A DNA stretch of 64,000 bases, from the NCBI RefSeq assembly GCF_003464085.1, contig NZ_QSDR01000014.1, forward strand, positions 52,924-116,923, written 5' to 3'. This stretch comes from Clostridium sp. AM58-1XD (GTDB taxonomy: Bacteria; Bacillota; Clostridia; Lachnospirales; Lachnospiraceae). The position numbers and the translations under genes are program-made. Positions within the stretch are counted from its first letter, which is position 1; each line of letters begins with the position of its first letter. Positions 1 through 9,713 of the stretch are shown here, one piece after another. The notes below the pieces were generated by a model. The model searched no databases. It worked only from the letters and a program-made list of their open reading frames with translations, and was not told where the DNA came from.

Positions 1-1567
1 GGCAATTATATTCTTCTAAGCCACTTTCTTCTATCGTCATCTCCGCCTCTGTCCCGTAAAAATTGCTGAACACCAGAAGAGTCTGACCTCTGTAAGTCCT
101 CTTAAAGGCAAATACGCTGTCATGATCTTCCTGAAGCGGCGTGTATCCACCATAGGCGATTACGTCGTACTGTTTTCTGAGCTCTACTAATCTTTTATAA
201 TAATACCACACAGACCCCCTGTCTTGCAAACAGTTCCTGACATTTATTTCACTAAAATTTTTATTTACGGAAATCCAGGGCGTATAATCAGAAAATCCCG
301 CATTTTTACTTTCATCCCACTGCATCGGCGTTCTGGAATTATCGCGGGACCGTTCCCTCAAAATGTGATATATTTCCTCTTTATCTATTCCTTTTTCTTT
401 TAAGATTGTAAAATAATTAACACTCTCCACATCCCGGTACTGGCCGATCTCCGTAAATCCGGCATTTGTCATCCCGATTTCTTCCCCCTGGTAGATATAA
501 GGCGTTCCTCTCATCAGATGAATGGTCATCGCCAGCATGGCTGCCGATTCCAAAGGATACTTCTCGTCATCCCCAAATCTGGACAGCGCCCTCGGCTGGT
601 CATGATTATTCCAGAATACGGCGCTCCATCCATCGCCGTTCTCCATCCCTTTCTGCCATCCGTGAAGCAGGCTTTTCAATTCAGCGAAGTCAAATTCCTG
701 CAGCTGCCACTTGTCCTTATTTTTATAATCGACCTTCAGATGATGGAAATTGAAGCACATGGACAGCTCCCTGCTGGACGGCCTCGAATAGCGGATACAG
801 TTGTCCATGGTTGTAGACGACATTTCTCCTACTGTTACAAGCCCCTTTTCCCAAATACCGCTTTCCCTGCACATCTCATTCAGGTATTCATGGACGTGAG
901 GCCCATCTGTATAGAATCTCCGTCCGTCTCCCTCTTCATCATCTGTGAATATTCCTGGTTTGGAAATCAGGTTTACCACGTCAAAGCGGAATCCTTCCAC
1001 TCCTTTTTCTATCCAGAATTTAAGAACATTGACGAGTTCTCTTCTCACATTCGGGTTATCCCAGTTCAGGTCCGCCTGCGTCCGGTCGAAGAGGTGGAGG
1101 TAATACTCGCCCGTCTCCTCTGTATATTCCCATGCGCTTCCTCCAAATTTGGAGGTCCAGTTCGTCGGCGGCAGGCCATTTTCGCCCTTTCGGAAAATAT
1201 AAAAATCTTTATAATACGGATCGCCTTCCATCGCTTTTTTAAACCATTCATGCTCAGTCGACGTATGGTTGAACACCATATCCAGCATGAGCCCGATTCC
1301 ACGTTTTTTTCCTTCGGCAATCAGCTCTTCCACATCTTCCATGGTTCCGTAAGATGGTTCGATCCCATAATAGTCTGCCACATCGTATCCATTATCATTC
1401 TGCGGAGAAAGAAAAAATGGTGTGCTCCAGATATAATCCACGCCAAGTTGTTCCAGATAATCCAGTTTTTCCGTAATTCCTCTGATATCACCGACTCCGT
1501 TTCCCGTCGTATCTTTAAAGGATTTCGGATAAATCTGATAAACTGTTGATTTTTTAAAATCTTTCAT
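1..1567 (-). CDS. treC: Trehalose-6-phosphate hydrolase, 3' end off window
   Basis: Glycoside hydrolase family 13 enzyme that splits imported trehalose 6-phosphate into glucose and glucose 6-phosphate in the cytoplasm. The frame opens with MKDFKKSTVYQIYPKSF and carries the family's GVGDIRGI, NDNGYDV, DMVFNHTS, GFRFDVVNLI (nucleophile Asp), TVGEM (acid Glu) and WNNHDQPR motifs. I followed the frame at four separate points and it stayed open, giving about 522 residues before the window edge; the family is usually about 550-560, so only the extreme C terminus is missing. The start lies 4 bases after the treP stop, so the two are co-transcribed and both are expected to be repressed by TreR. Confidence is high; other GH13 alpha-glucosidases are the only real alternative, and the treP/treR context argues against them. 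Confidence 0.93.
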   Translation of the reverse strand, partial: MKDFKKSTVYQIYPKSFKDTTGNGVGDIRGITEKLDYLEQLGVDYIWSTPFFLSPQNDNGYDVADYYGIEPSYGTMEDVEELIAEGKKRGIGLMLDMVFNHTSTEHEWFKKAMEGDPYYKDFYIFRKGENGLPPTNWTSKFGGSAWEYTEETGEYYLHLFDRTQADLNWDNPNVRRELVNVLKFWIEKGVEGFRFDVVNLISKPGIFTDDEEGDGRRFYTDGPHVHEYLNEMCRESGIWEKGLVTVGEMSSTTMDNCIRYSRPSSRELSMCFNFHHLKVDYKNKDKWQLQEFDFAELKSLLHGWQKGMENGDGWSAVFWNNHDQPRALSRFGDDEKYPLESAAMLAMTIHLMRGTPYIYQGEEIGMTNAGFTEIGQYRDVESVNYFTILKEKGIDKEEIYHILRERSRDNSRTPMQWDESKNAGFSDYTPWISVNKNFSEINVRNCLQDRGSVWYYYKRLVELRKQYDVIAYGGYTPLQEDHDSVFAFKRTYRGQTLLVFSNFYGTEAEMTIEESGLEEYNC

Positions 1568-1570
1568 CAT

Positions 1571-2985
1571 TCAGTGTACTCCTTTCTTTCTGCCGATAAC
1601 CGTTGTCAGAATAAACGGAACGGCTATGGCAATGGCCATCGCGACCGCGAATTTCAGATAGAATTCCGGTTTGATTGAGAGAATTCCAGGCAGTCCGCCT
1701 ACGCCGACCGTAAACGCCATGATTCCCGTTCCTACAGAAAATACGGCTGCGCATGCCGATCCCACCATACCGCAGACAAATGGAAACATGTATTTTAAAT
1801 TCACGCCGAAGATCGCCGGTTCCGTTACTCCCAGATAGCAGGAAATACATGCCGGTACGGATACCTCTTTTGCCTCAGCATTCTTCTTCTGAAGAAAGAT
1901 CATAGCCAGAACGGCGGAGCCCTGAGCGATGTTGGACAGTGCAATCATCGGCCACAGGTTCGTGCCACCGTAAACGGCCTGAAGCTGAAGATCAATTGCA
2001 TTCGTCATATGATGAAGTCCTGTAATTACAAGAGGAGCATAGAGGAAACCGAAAATGCCTCCGAAAACTGTTTTAAATCCGGATGTCAGGCCTGCGTATA
2101 CAATGTCGGAAATCACAGAGCCGATTTTCCATCCGATCGTCCCAGAACTGCATGTGCCACAATCGCAGAGATCAACAGGGAAAAGAATGGTACGACGATC
2201 ATGGAAATCACTGCAGGACAGATTTTCCTGAAAAAACGCTCCAGAAAAACCAGGGTAAATCCTGCAAGCACGGCCGGAATAACCTGGGCCTGATAGCCGA
2301 TCATATTCATATGGCAGAATCCAAAATCCCAGAACGGAATTTCGGCTGCGGGAGTAGTTGCTACTGCATATGCATTCAGCAGCTGGGGAGATACGAGCGT
2401 AAGCCCGAGCACGATACCGAGAATCTGCGTCGTACCCATTTTCCTGGTAATTGACCAGACGATTCCGACAGGCAGAAAATGAAATATCGCCTCACCTAAA
2501 AGCCACAGAAAGCTGTTGACGCCTGCCCAGAACACGGAAATCTCCACAAGGGTCTGCGTCCCTTCATTAAAAAGTTTCAATTCTCCGATACAGTTGCGGA
2601 ATCCCAGAATCAGGCCGCCTACGATAATAGCCGGAATCAGAGGCGCGAAGATCTCCGCCAGATTCGTCGCTATTCTCTGGGCCGGATTCTGATTTTTCTT
2701 AGCTACTTCCTTCACCGCCTCTCTGGATCCCCCTTCTATACCTGATACGGCGATAAAATCATTATAGAAATCAGAAACCGTGTTGCCGATAATGACCTGA
2801 AACTGGCCGGACTGCGTAAAGGATCCCTTTACTGCTTTCATCCCTTCAATCCCCTTCACATCTGCTTTAGAAGGGTCTGCCAGCACAAAGCGCATTCGTG
2901 TCATGCAGTGTGTAACCGCCGATACATTTTCTCTGCCGCCCACCAGTTTCAGCAACTCTTTTGCATCCTCTGCATACTTACCCAT
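1571..2985 (-). CDS. treP: Trehalose PTS EIIBC permease (single-base frameshift near 2139)
   Basis: Membrane transporter that imports and phosphorylates trehalose. The EIIB domain is at the N terminus (about residues 1-80) with the phosphorylated Cys in SAVTHCMTRMRF, followed by an EIIC domain with about ten hydrophobic segments. The frame breaks near 2139: the first part ends HAVLGRSDGKSAL and the other frame resumes with KIGSVISDIVYAGL. Adding one base (a C in GGACCGATC) restores HAVLG-PIGWKIGSVISDIVY and an exact 471-residue protein, the usual length without an EIIA domain. The missing base is probably a sequence error. A CAGGAGG ribosome site sits just before the start. It is the first gene of the treP-treC unit, behind a promoter with two TreR-type operators. 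Confidence 0.9.
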
Positions 2986-3011
2986 AAAACCATCCTCCTG
3001 TTTGAATTAAC

Positions 3012-3023
3012 TTGTTTAAACAA
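3012..3023. promoter_or_regulatory. TreR-type operator O1
   Basis: Perfect 12-base palindrome TTGTTTAAACAA in the treP leader, just downstream of the predicted transcription start. It resembles GntR-family operators such as the TreR site of bacilli. Its wider flank AACTTGTTTAAACA is repeated in inverse orientation at O2, 36 bases away centre to centre. Assignment to the adjacent treR product is inference from position and family. Confidence 0.75.
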
Positions 3024-3038
3024 CTTTCCTTTGATTTC

Positions 3039-3067
3039 AATATATCATGTTTAAACAAGTTAGTCAA
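3039..3067 (-). promoter_or_regulatory. treP-treC promoter
   Basis: On the minus strand TTGACT (3067-3062) and TATATT (3044-3039) are separated by exactly 17 bases, close to the sigma-A consensus. The spacer itself contains operator O2, so a bound repressor would directly block RNA polymerase. The start codon of treP is about 50 bases downstream. Confidence 0.8.
3048..3059. promoter_or_regulatory. TreR-type operator O2 within promoter spacer
   Basis: ATGTTTAAACAA, one mismatch from O1, embedded in a longer AACTTGTTTAAACAT on the minus strand. It lies between the -35 and -10 boxes of the treP promoter. The two operators on one face of a short leader suggest cooperative or looped repression by a GntR-family dimer. 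Confidence 0.72.
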
Positions 3068-3170
3068 GATCTTTTTGTAACTTTCTCCATTTCAAATTGC
3101 GCCCCCTGCCGTTCTCTGAATGCCCTCTGATTCACAGGAACCGGGAGGTTCCGAACCATTACAGAGGAAT

Positions 3171-3204
3171 AAAAAACAAAGAAGACCGTTAAAAAACGAT
3201 CTTC
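3171..3204 (-). terminator. Terminator after treR
   Basis: Minus-strand stem GAAGATCGTT / AACGGTCTTC with one G-U type mismatch and a TTTT loop, followed by TTTGTTTTTT. It stands between the treR stop and the treP promoter, which isolates the two units. Confidence 0.75.
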
Positions 3205-3265
3205 TCCACCTGACATTTTATATTGCATAAATTCCAAATCACGAAAGCCGGTCTTATCTTTTCCG

Positions 3266-3989
3266 TCAGGTTTTTACTCTTTTGGCCTGATCAAAGAATG
3301 CAAACCGGTCAGGGCGGTGGCGCGACTGGGTAAATTCAAACATGATTCCCTGGCATTAAAGGTCACGCTGCTCACCACCGCCACACAGTTATAGCCGTTC
3401 ATTTTCATGTACTTCTCATCCAGTTCCGTAACCCGTTCAACGGTCATCCGCCGCTTCGTCGTCACAATATCCTCTCCGAGGACCTTTTCCATATATTCAT
3501 AGACCGATTTTCCTGCTATCTCCGCAGTCAGTCCCCGGACAATATCCCTACGGAAATAATTATGATCAATAATCAGCGCCTCTCCATCGATATATCGGAC
3601 TCTCTGCATATAATAAATTTCCGTTCCTTCCGGAAAACCCGTCCGCTTTTTCATTTTCTTGTCCACCGTCAGTTCGGCAAAACAGATTACATCCGTCGTA
3701 TACTCCTGGTTATTACGGGCTACCGCCTCTTTCAGGCTCTCGATTCCTCCCAGCATGAATTCCGCCTGAGCGGTCGGCTGATAGATTACGACTACCCCTT
3801 TGCCATGTATGCTCTGCACATATCCGATATCGGCCAGGCGGGCGATCGCCTTCTTACCGTGTTTCTGGAGCAGCTGTACTCTGTTACCATGGTGTTTTCT
3901 GACGGGATCAACTCCTGATATTCGTATTCTCCGCTCTCTATTCTGTTTTTAAGGTCTTTATAGATTTCTTCATACTTCACTGCTCCCAT
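3266..3989 (-). CDS. treR: GntR-family trehalose operon repressor (two single-base frameshifts)
   Basis: Transcriptional repressor with an N-terminal winged helix-turn-helix (SENTMVTEYSCSRNTVRRA) and a C-terminal UTRA effector domain (about residues 90-235). Two single-base losses break the frame: near 3849 (AGAAGGCGATC, one G short) and near 3346 (GGGAATCATG, one A short). With both restored the protein reads RRAIARLADIGYVQSIHGKG through RHRPDRFAFFDQAKRVKT, exactly 241 residues, as expected for TreR. Without the second correction a false C terminus ending SLIRPKE at 3274 is seen. The start at 3989 is the first ATG before the wHTH. It sits upstream of the treP promoter in the same direction but is separated by a terminator. 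Confidence 0.87.
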
Positions 3990-4101
3990 AGTTTCCGTTC
4001 ACTTCCTCTTTTCCTTAACCATTCCGCTCAGTTTCTACAGCGTCCATTTTATCAGAAGCCCCTCTTATTTGCAAGGTGCTTTCCAGGAAGAGGCGGCTGC
4101 C

Positions 4102-7100
4102 TCACTCCTGAATCCCCAGAGCCAGGGAAGGGAATTCCTTCTTTTCAAACTCCTGTACGGATATGTGTTTCTTGTTCGGATTTGCAAAAACAAATGTCTT
4201 ATCTACATTTTCCAGATAATTCTGTATCTTATCGTTTGTCGCACTGATGATCGCCTGAAATCCAAGCCCGCGGATCAGGCGAATACAGCTGGCAACCTTC
4301 TCCGCGTCCATTTTTGAAAATGCCTCGTCCAGGATAACAAGGCGCATGGTAGGCGTCCTCTGGGTTCTCGCAGAAGCATGAATTCTGTAAACTTGGGCAA
4401 AACTGGCCAGTAGGGCCACATAAAACGGGTTCTGCCCCTCTCCGCCGGAATTTTTTTTAATCATTTTGCTGAGAGGAATCCTCATGGTCTCTTCCCCTTC
4501 GATAATCTGCTGCATATCAAAGGACAGGTAGGTCCGGTAATCTGCATACCTGTCCATCTGACGTTTCGCCTCTTCCATCTCTTCCGCCGATGCATGTTCC
4601 GGTGGAATGAATATCTGAATCAGTTCATTCGTCATCTGGCCGTAATTTGTCTCATGTTCCATCGTGAACATGTTGATCTGATTTTCCACGCCTTTCTGCA
4701 GACTGGATGGGTTGACTTCCAGAGCCTCATCCATGAACATATCGTAATAGCGCCCGTCAGGCCCCTTGTTTTTACCGATGACAAACTGGTATTTGTCTTT
4801 GCCGAAATCCATGGTGCTGATGATCTTGTTCAGCTCATCCTTCCTTCTGAGTGCCTCACGGATTGCAGTCCTGATTTTAAAGATAAAGTCGTCCTTAAAA
4901 TGGATCACAGCCGCCCTGGCCTGTTCGTCTGCCTTCCTTCCATACTCTTCCAGCCTGTCGCACCGAAGGTCCTCAAGAAGCTTGTCATATGGACCGTTAT
5001 CGCGGATTGTAGGGGAAAACGGCCTTCCCGGGTATTTCCTCAGATATTCCATCCTCGCATTCTGAAGCTGGTTATAATACTCATCCTTTTTATTTCCTTC
5101 TTCCTCAGATAACAGGTGAAATTTCTCTTTCAGACGCTCATATCTTGGATTCTGTATATCCTTAAGCACTTCTTCCGAAGCTTTCTCACAGCTTTTTGAT
5201 GGTACAAAGCAGCTTGTCTTTTGAGCAAGCTCTTCGTTCAACGCCAGATTTTCCGCCATCTTTCTGCGGATTGTCTCTTCCAGCTGCCAGATACTCTTTC
5301 CTGCCCGTTCCGCCAGTTCTCTGGCGCCCGTATTTCCCTCTCCAGGCTTTCCCGCTCAGCTTCCCACTGGCTGATATGATTTTCCCTGATTTCGGAGAGC
5401 TTCGCTTCCAGCTTCCTTTTTTCACCCGTTCTCTTTTTCAGGCTGCCGATGTCATTCAGAAGTTCCATGTACTCTTTTGCATCCAGCAAAAGCGCCTCCA
5501 GCTCAAGAATACGTTCACACGATCTTCTGATCTCTTCCTGAGGCTTTTTCTCCTCTCTGATTCCTTCCAGTTCAGCCTCCAGCTGTTCCATCCTCTTCTT
5601 CCGGCTCATGGAACCGATCAATGCATTCCGCGTATAATTCTCCGGATTGACATGCTGAAGGCGGAAGCTGTGGTAAAGCATGCAGTCCTTCGTAATGCCG
5701 ACCCTGCATTTTCTTAATTCCTCCACACTGCTGCATTTCACCACCCGGCCCAGGAGAAAATCCACATATGCCCTTACGTAATCGAAACCGGCAGTGACTT
5801 CCTCCGCCAGAGCTCCAGGCAGATTCTTTTCATTTTCTCCACTCTCCATCACCTTTTCCGTGTCAACGAGAGCTACCCGGAAATATCTGTTCTTGTCCAG
5901 CTCTTCATAGATTTTCATAGCCGTGCCTATGTAACGGGGATCCACAATCAGGGACAGCTTATTTCCTCCCATATAACCTTCCACTGCATTGCGCCATACG
6001 TCGCTTTTAATATCAATGAGATCAGCTAGTACTTCCACGTGCACTGATTTACCGGTTTCCTCCAAAAGCCGTTTCTGAATATAGCTTCTGGCATGCTCCA
6101 GATCCTTGGGATATGCATTTTTTCCCTGTCTGAGCTTCTTTAAGTCCTCTTCCAGTTCTTTTTCCTGCCTACCAAGACGGCGGATTTCCGATTCTGCCTC
6201 TTTCTGCTGCTCCGCAGCTTCCGACCTCATTTCTGCAATGGCCTTCTGAAGGCGTACAAGGGCTTCTTTAGTAATCTTCTGCTCTGCAAAGGCCTCCATA
6301 TCCCAAAGAGTCTGATTCGCCGTACAGTCCTCTTCTTCCCATAAACGCAGCCGTTTGGCTGTCTGGTTCCAGCGCTCTTCGCTTCTCCTGTCCTTTTCCA
6401 CCAGCTCATTTATGGAACCAAGGCGTTCTTTCAAATCTTCATACCCGCTGGAAGCAATCCGTCGCAACAGCTCTTCGCTCTTTGCCTGAGCCGTTCTTAC
6501 CTGTTCTTCCAGCCTCTCTTTTTCCGCCGTCTGCTTCTGAACGGAATCTCTGGCATTTGCTGCCTCATCCATCGTGCCGTGAACTTTTTCCTGAAGCTCC
6601 AGAATCTCCATTTTCTTCGAAAGCCCGCTGTATTTGTCCTCCTCGCTCTCCGCTTCCTTCATCAGCCGGTAACGTCTGCTTATATCTTCCAGATCTCTGA
6701 TTTCATTCATCGTATCTTCGATCTTTTTTCTCATACGGCCGTACTGCATCACACTTTCCTGCATATCTTCAATATGGATGTCCGCTTCCGTACATATATA
6801 TTCTTTTACGAAATCTTCCAGCTTGATATCCATCCGAAATGGAATTGCCCGTTTAAAAAGGAGAGGAAATTTCTCTCCGTCCAGGCCTCCCAGGTATACG
6901 TTGTACAAAAGGGACCGGAACCGTTCGTTGTGAGAGCCAAAATAGCAGTCTTCATCGGAAAACTCTCTCTTCAGATAATTCTTTACCTCTTCAATCGTCA
7001 TGGTTCTGTCCGGCGTGCGGTATTCATGGTCCGGCAGCCTGCCCTTGTGCTGGAAAAACAGACGGCTGACTGAATTGGAAGCCGTTTCTACGTCGAAGGC

Positions 7101-7460
7101 GACGCCTACACACTGGGATTCCCCTGTATCTGTTCTGGTGAATTCCATTACGATCGTACTGGAAAAATTCTTATTTCTCAAGTAGGAGAACTGGTTGTTC
7201 TCTTCTATATTAACCATACCTCTTAAGTATTCGATCAGGCTTCTGTCCGAATCGTCCGCCGCCGCTTTGTTGAAAAAGCCCCGCCCGTCCGTATTCGCAT
7301 ACAGTACGATCTGCATGGCATCGATAATGGTAGACTTACCGCTTCCAGAATGGCCTGTAAAGAAATTGATTCCCTCGCTGAAGGAAAGCGTCCTGTGGTT
7401 CATATAATGCCAGTTATTCAGGCATATTCTGCTCAACGCCTCAAACCTCTGCTCTGCCAT
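4102..7460 (-). CDS. jetC: JetC-like SMC/Rad50-type ATPase (single-base frameshift near 5330)
   Basis: Large SMC-like ATPase of the Wadjet/MksB class. It has a P-loop GHSGSGKST at residues 36-44, long coiled-coil arms rich in Glu, Lys and Arg, a central hinge-like region (about 450-600), and near the C terminus an NSGGEGQNPF signature followed by Walker B MRLVILDEAFSKMD. The reading frame is split: one part ends EREIRAPENWRNG, and the other frame continues RELAERAGKSIWQLEETIRRK. One missing base between about 5326 and 5338 explains it, and restoring it gives 1119 residues. The start overlaps the end of jetB by 20 bases, so the genes are translationally coupled. In Wadjet systems JetC works with JetA and JetB as a loop-extruding complex and JetD cleaves the DNA; no jetD follows here. 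Confidence 0.85.
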
Positions 7461-8250
7461 GTCCGTCCTCCTCCATCATAGTTTTCTCTCCTGTTACGGC
7501 GTTCTTTCCTGTCACAATATCTTCTTTATCTTCTATTATAATATCTTCTATGGCGTCTTCAGCTGCCGTATTCTCAATCATATCGTCTTCTGCCATATCA
7601 GATGCAGAATCATCCTCTGTTTCGTCTCCGTCTGCCTCTGCGCCTTCTGTTTTCTCATTCCCGCTTCCCATGCTGATATCGGCAAGGATCTCTCTGGCAT
7701 CGTCTGCCATGAGCACGAGGTTTACTGTCGGATAGATAATGAGCCGTGTACTTCCGTCAAAGTCATCCATGATATCTACTGGCTCTACGATCTGATACTT
7801 TTTCAGTACCGTTATTGCCCGCTTGACTTCCGTAGGCGTTATCCGTGAAATGAGACCGTATGCGCCAAGCCGTTCGCTCAGTTCTCCAAGTGTGGTATAG
7901 ATATGGGCGGCTGTAGAAGCCGTCATCATCTGTTCATCATAAATGACCTTCAGAATCAGAAGGTATAAGGTCGCAAGCCTGGAGAGCTTTTCACCCATAA
8001 CAGTTTCTCCCTGAATATAGATGACCCCCATCTGGCTGTCCTCGCGCACCTCGATCCCGCTGATTCGGAAATATTCCCGGATAAATTCCAAGTGCTTGCT
8101 GCAGATTCGGTAATCTCTGCCATACAGGAACCGTCCCTGCCTTCTGTCAAATTTTCTCTCCAGAATATATGTCTGCCTCTGGAGCATCTGAATCACATTT
8201 GTTACCGTTTCCTGCTCCTCCTGCAGGAGTTCATCATAATATGGTATCAT
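7441..8250 (-). CDS. jetB: JetB-like condensin accessory protein (DUF4194 type)
   Basis: Accessory (MukE/MksE-like) subunit of the SMC complex. It starts MIPYYDELLQEEQETV behind a good TAAGGAG site and contains winged-helix-like segments typical of the DUF4194 family (LATLYLLILKVIYDEQ; TPTEVKRAITVLKKY). The first 190 or so residues match the family length. The last roughly 75 residues form a strongly acidic tail rich in Asp and Glu with simple repeats such as EDAIEDIIIEDKEDI; this is not needed for the core fold and looks variable. Its end overlaps jetC, and its start sits just after jetA, supporting a jetABC operon. Family assignment is by gene order and sequence character; I cannot run a profile search. 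Confidence 0.8.
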   Translation of the reverse strand: MIPYYDELLQEEQETVTNVIQMLQRQTYILERKFDRRQGRFLYGRDYRICSKHLEFIREYFRISGIEVREDSQMGVIYIQGETVMGEKLSRLATLYLLILKVIYDEQMMTASTAAHIYTTLGELSERLGAYGLISRITPTEVKRAITVLKKYQIVEPVDIMDDFDGSTRLIIYPTVNLVLMADDAREILADISMGSGNEKTEGAEADGDETEDDSASDMAEDDMIENTAAEDAIEDIIIEDKEDIVTGKNAVTGEKTMMEEDGHGRAEV

Positions 8251-9604
8251 TCTTTTCTCCTTATAAATGTAAGCTTCGGATAGCAGAAGGAACCATTGTC
8301 GATCATTTCTCCCTCTTCTGCTTCTACGTGGTACCGTCCTTTTTTCTTTCCGGCTCCGTCGTATGCCAGGATCATCTTTTCAAAATCTTCCTCTGTCCGG
8401 ATACTGTCTTCGGAAAAGACAGCCTTTCCGCCCGTCATCCGGCTCTCCACGAAGCGTCTATTTCCTCTCTGGAATACCGCGTTTTCACTTTGTTCAGCTT
8501 CAGAATCTCATCTTTTGTGAGCTCGCGGACCGCTTCCTCCGCCGTCAGGTTCTCACGGAAGGATTCCCTCGGTTTTCTCTTTTTATAGAGTGATTTTTCC
8601 GACAGGATTTCGCTGTAGGAAAGGTTCATCCTGCTGCTGATTTTACTGATCTCGTCATCTGTATGCACGGACCCGGAGAGATGATTGAGCATCTGGAGAA
8701 TCAGCCCCTTTGTATCATCCTCTCTGTTCAGCAGATGGTACAGGCGGCTCACGGTTACGCGGACATACTTCGTATGTTCCCTGTCCATATTGGCTATCCG
8801 CCGTTCAATATCGTCAAATCCACGTTCGATGCTGTCCAGCATCCTGACCGCCTCTCCTATGTCCGTCTCCTGACCGCTTCTTCGTACGGCTTCCTCCAGA
8901 AATTCCTCGTCTTCCCGCATTTCCTGAAGCCACTGCTTGATATCCGACTTGTAGAGGTAAAAATTGTCGGAAGTCTTCAGAATATGGTATTTTTTCCTCA
9001 CAATTTCTTCTACATACCCATCCAGATGCTCCTGTAACAGCTCCCCGTAGTCACGTTTTTCCAGAAGGCTTGTAAAAAATTTATCCATGTTGTGAAGCAT
9101 ATCCTGAAGCGCCTTATTCAGCCGTCTCGTATTGATATCAGCGGTATGCAGAAGGCTCGTCCCGGCTCTGGCGTCGTTTTTAAAGGAAAACAGGTTGGCG
9201 TAGATGTTCTGTATATAAACTTCCGCCTCATCCATATTATCGTTCACAAGGCGTTCAAAGGCTTCAACAAAAACCGCCGCATAGTCCGGAATCACAATAT
9301 AAACTGTAAAGGAGGCAAAATCATCGAGCCGCTTCAGCCAATGGTTTTTCAGCAGCCAGTTCAGAACACGGGTGGCCGGCGGTTCCAGAGCTTCCACGTC
9401 ATTTTCCTGCTCTTCTCTCTGAATCAGAAACTTTCTTCTTGAGAAGTGATCTCCCAGCACCTGAATGCACAATTCCCTGCTCAGGAAATAATTGCTGTAC
9501 TGATATTCTTCGCTGATTTTTAAAAGGGCTTCAATATAGACATCCCGGTTTGGAGACCGGAACAGTCCCCAGAAGCTCCCGGGAATTTCATTCATTAATT
9601 TCAT
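8247..9604 (-). CDS. jetA: JetA-like condensin kleisin subunit (single-base frameshift near 8452)
   Basis: Kleisin-like subunit of the SMC complex, resembling the DUF5716/JetA family. It starts MKLMNEIPGSFWGLFRSPNRD with an AGAGGA site; in-frame codons upstream run into the preceding terminator, so a longer start is unlikely. The body is alpha helical with clusters such as YSNYFLSREL and DIERRIANMDREH. The frame breaks at GACGCTTCGTGG near 8452; with one T restored it reads EEIDAFVESRMTGGKAVF and continues to FIRRKE at 8247, overlapping the start of jetB by 4 bases. The repaired length is exactly 452 residues. It is the first gene of the jetABC unit. The separate short frame at 8247-8450 is thus its C terminus and not a gene of its own. 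Confidence 0.78.
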
Positions 9605-9638
9605 TCTCTTATCCTCTGTTATGTTAATGCCATTCATG

Positions 9639-9680
9639 AAAAATAAAGGATGCTGCCTGATCTTACTTCTGCAGCATCCT
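9639..9680 (-). terminator. Terminator of the diguanylate cyclase gene
   Basis: Minus-strand stem AGGATGCTGC / GCAGCATCCT with a 14-base loop, followed by TTTATTTTT. It lies between the stop at 9714 and the jetA start at 9604, so jetABC probably begins from its own promoter or from read-through. Confidence 0.85.
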
Positions 9681-9713
9681 GAGCGCCTTACCATTCTTAT
9701 GTGCAAAACGGGA

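Noticed and set aside
518-1549. Long plus-strand frame of 343 residues opposite treC
   Set aside because: It is antisense to a well-supported treC frame, is rich in Phe, His and Arg, and has no ribosome site or recognisable domain.
3274-3819. Apparent separate gene of 181 residues at the 3' part of treR
   Set aside because: It is the middle of TreR between two frameshifts; its C terminus SLIRPKE is an artefact.
5305-5345. Programmed -1 frameshift in jetC
   Set aside because: GGGAAAT is present but not in the phase required for a slippery heptamer, and eight other unrelated sites in the window show the same single-base loss.
8247-8450. Short 67-residue minus-strand frame between jetA and jetB
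   Set aside because: It is the true C terminus of JetA after the frameshift near 8452; joining the frames gives a 452-residue protein.
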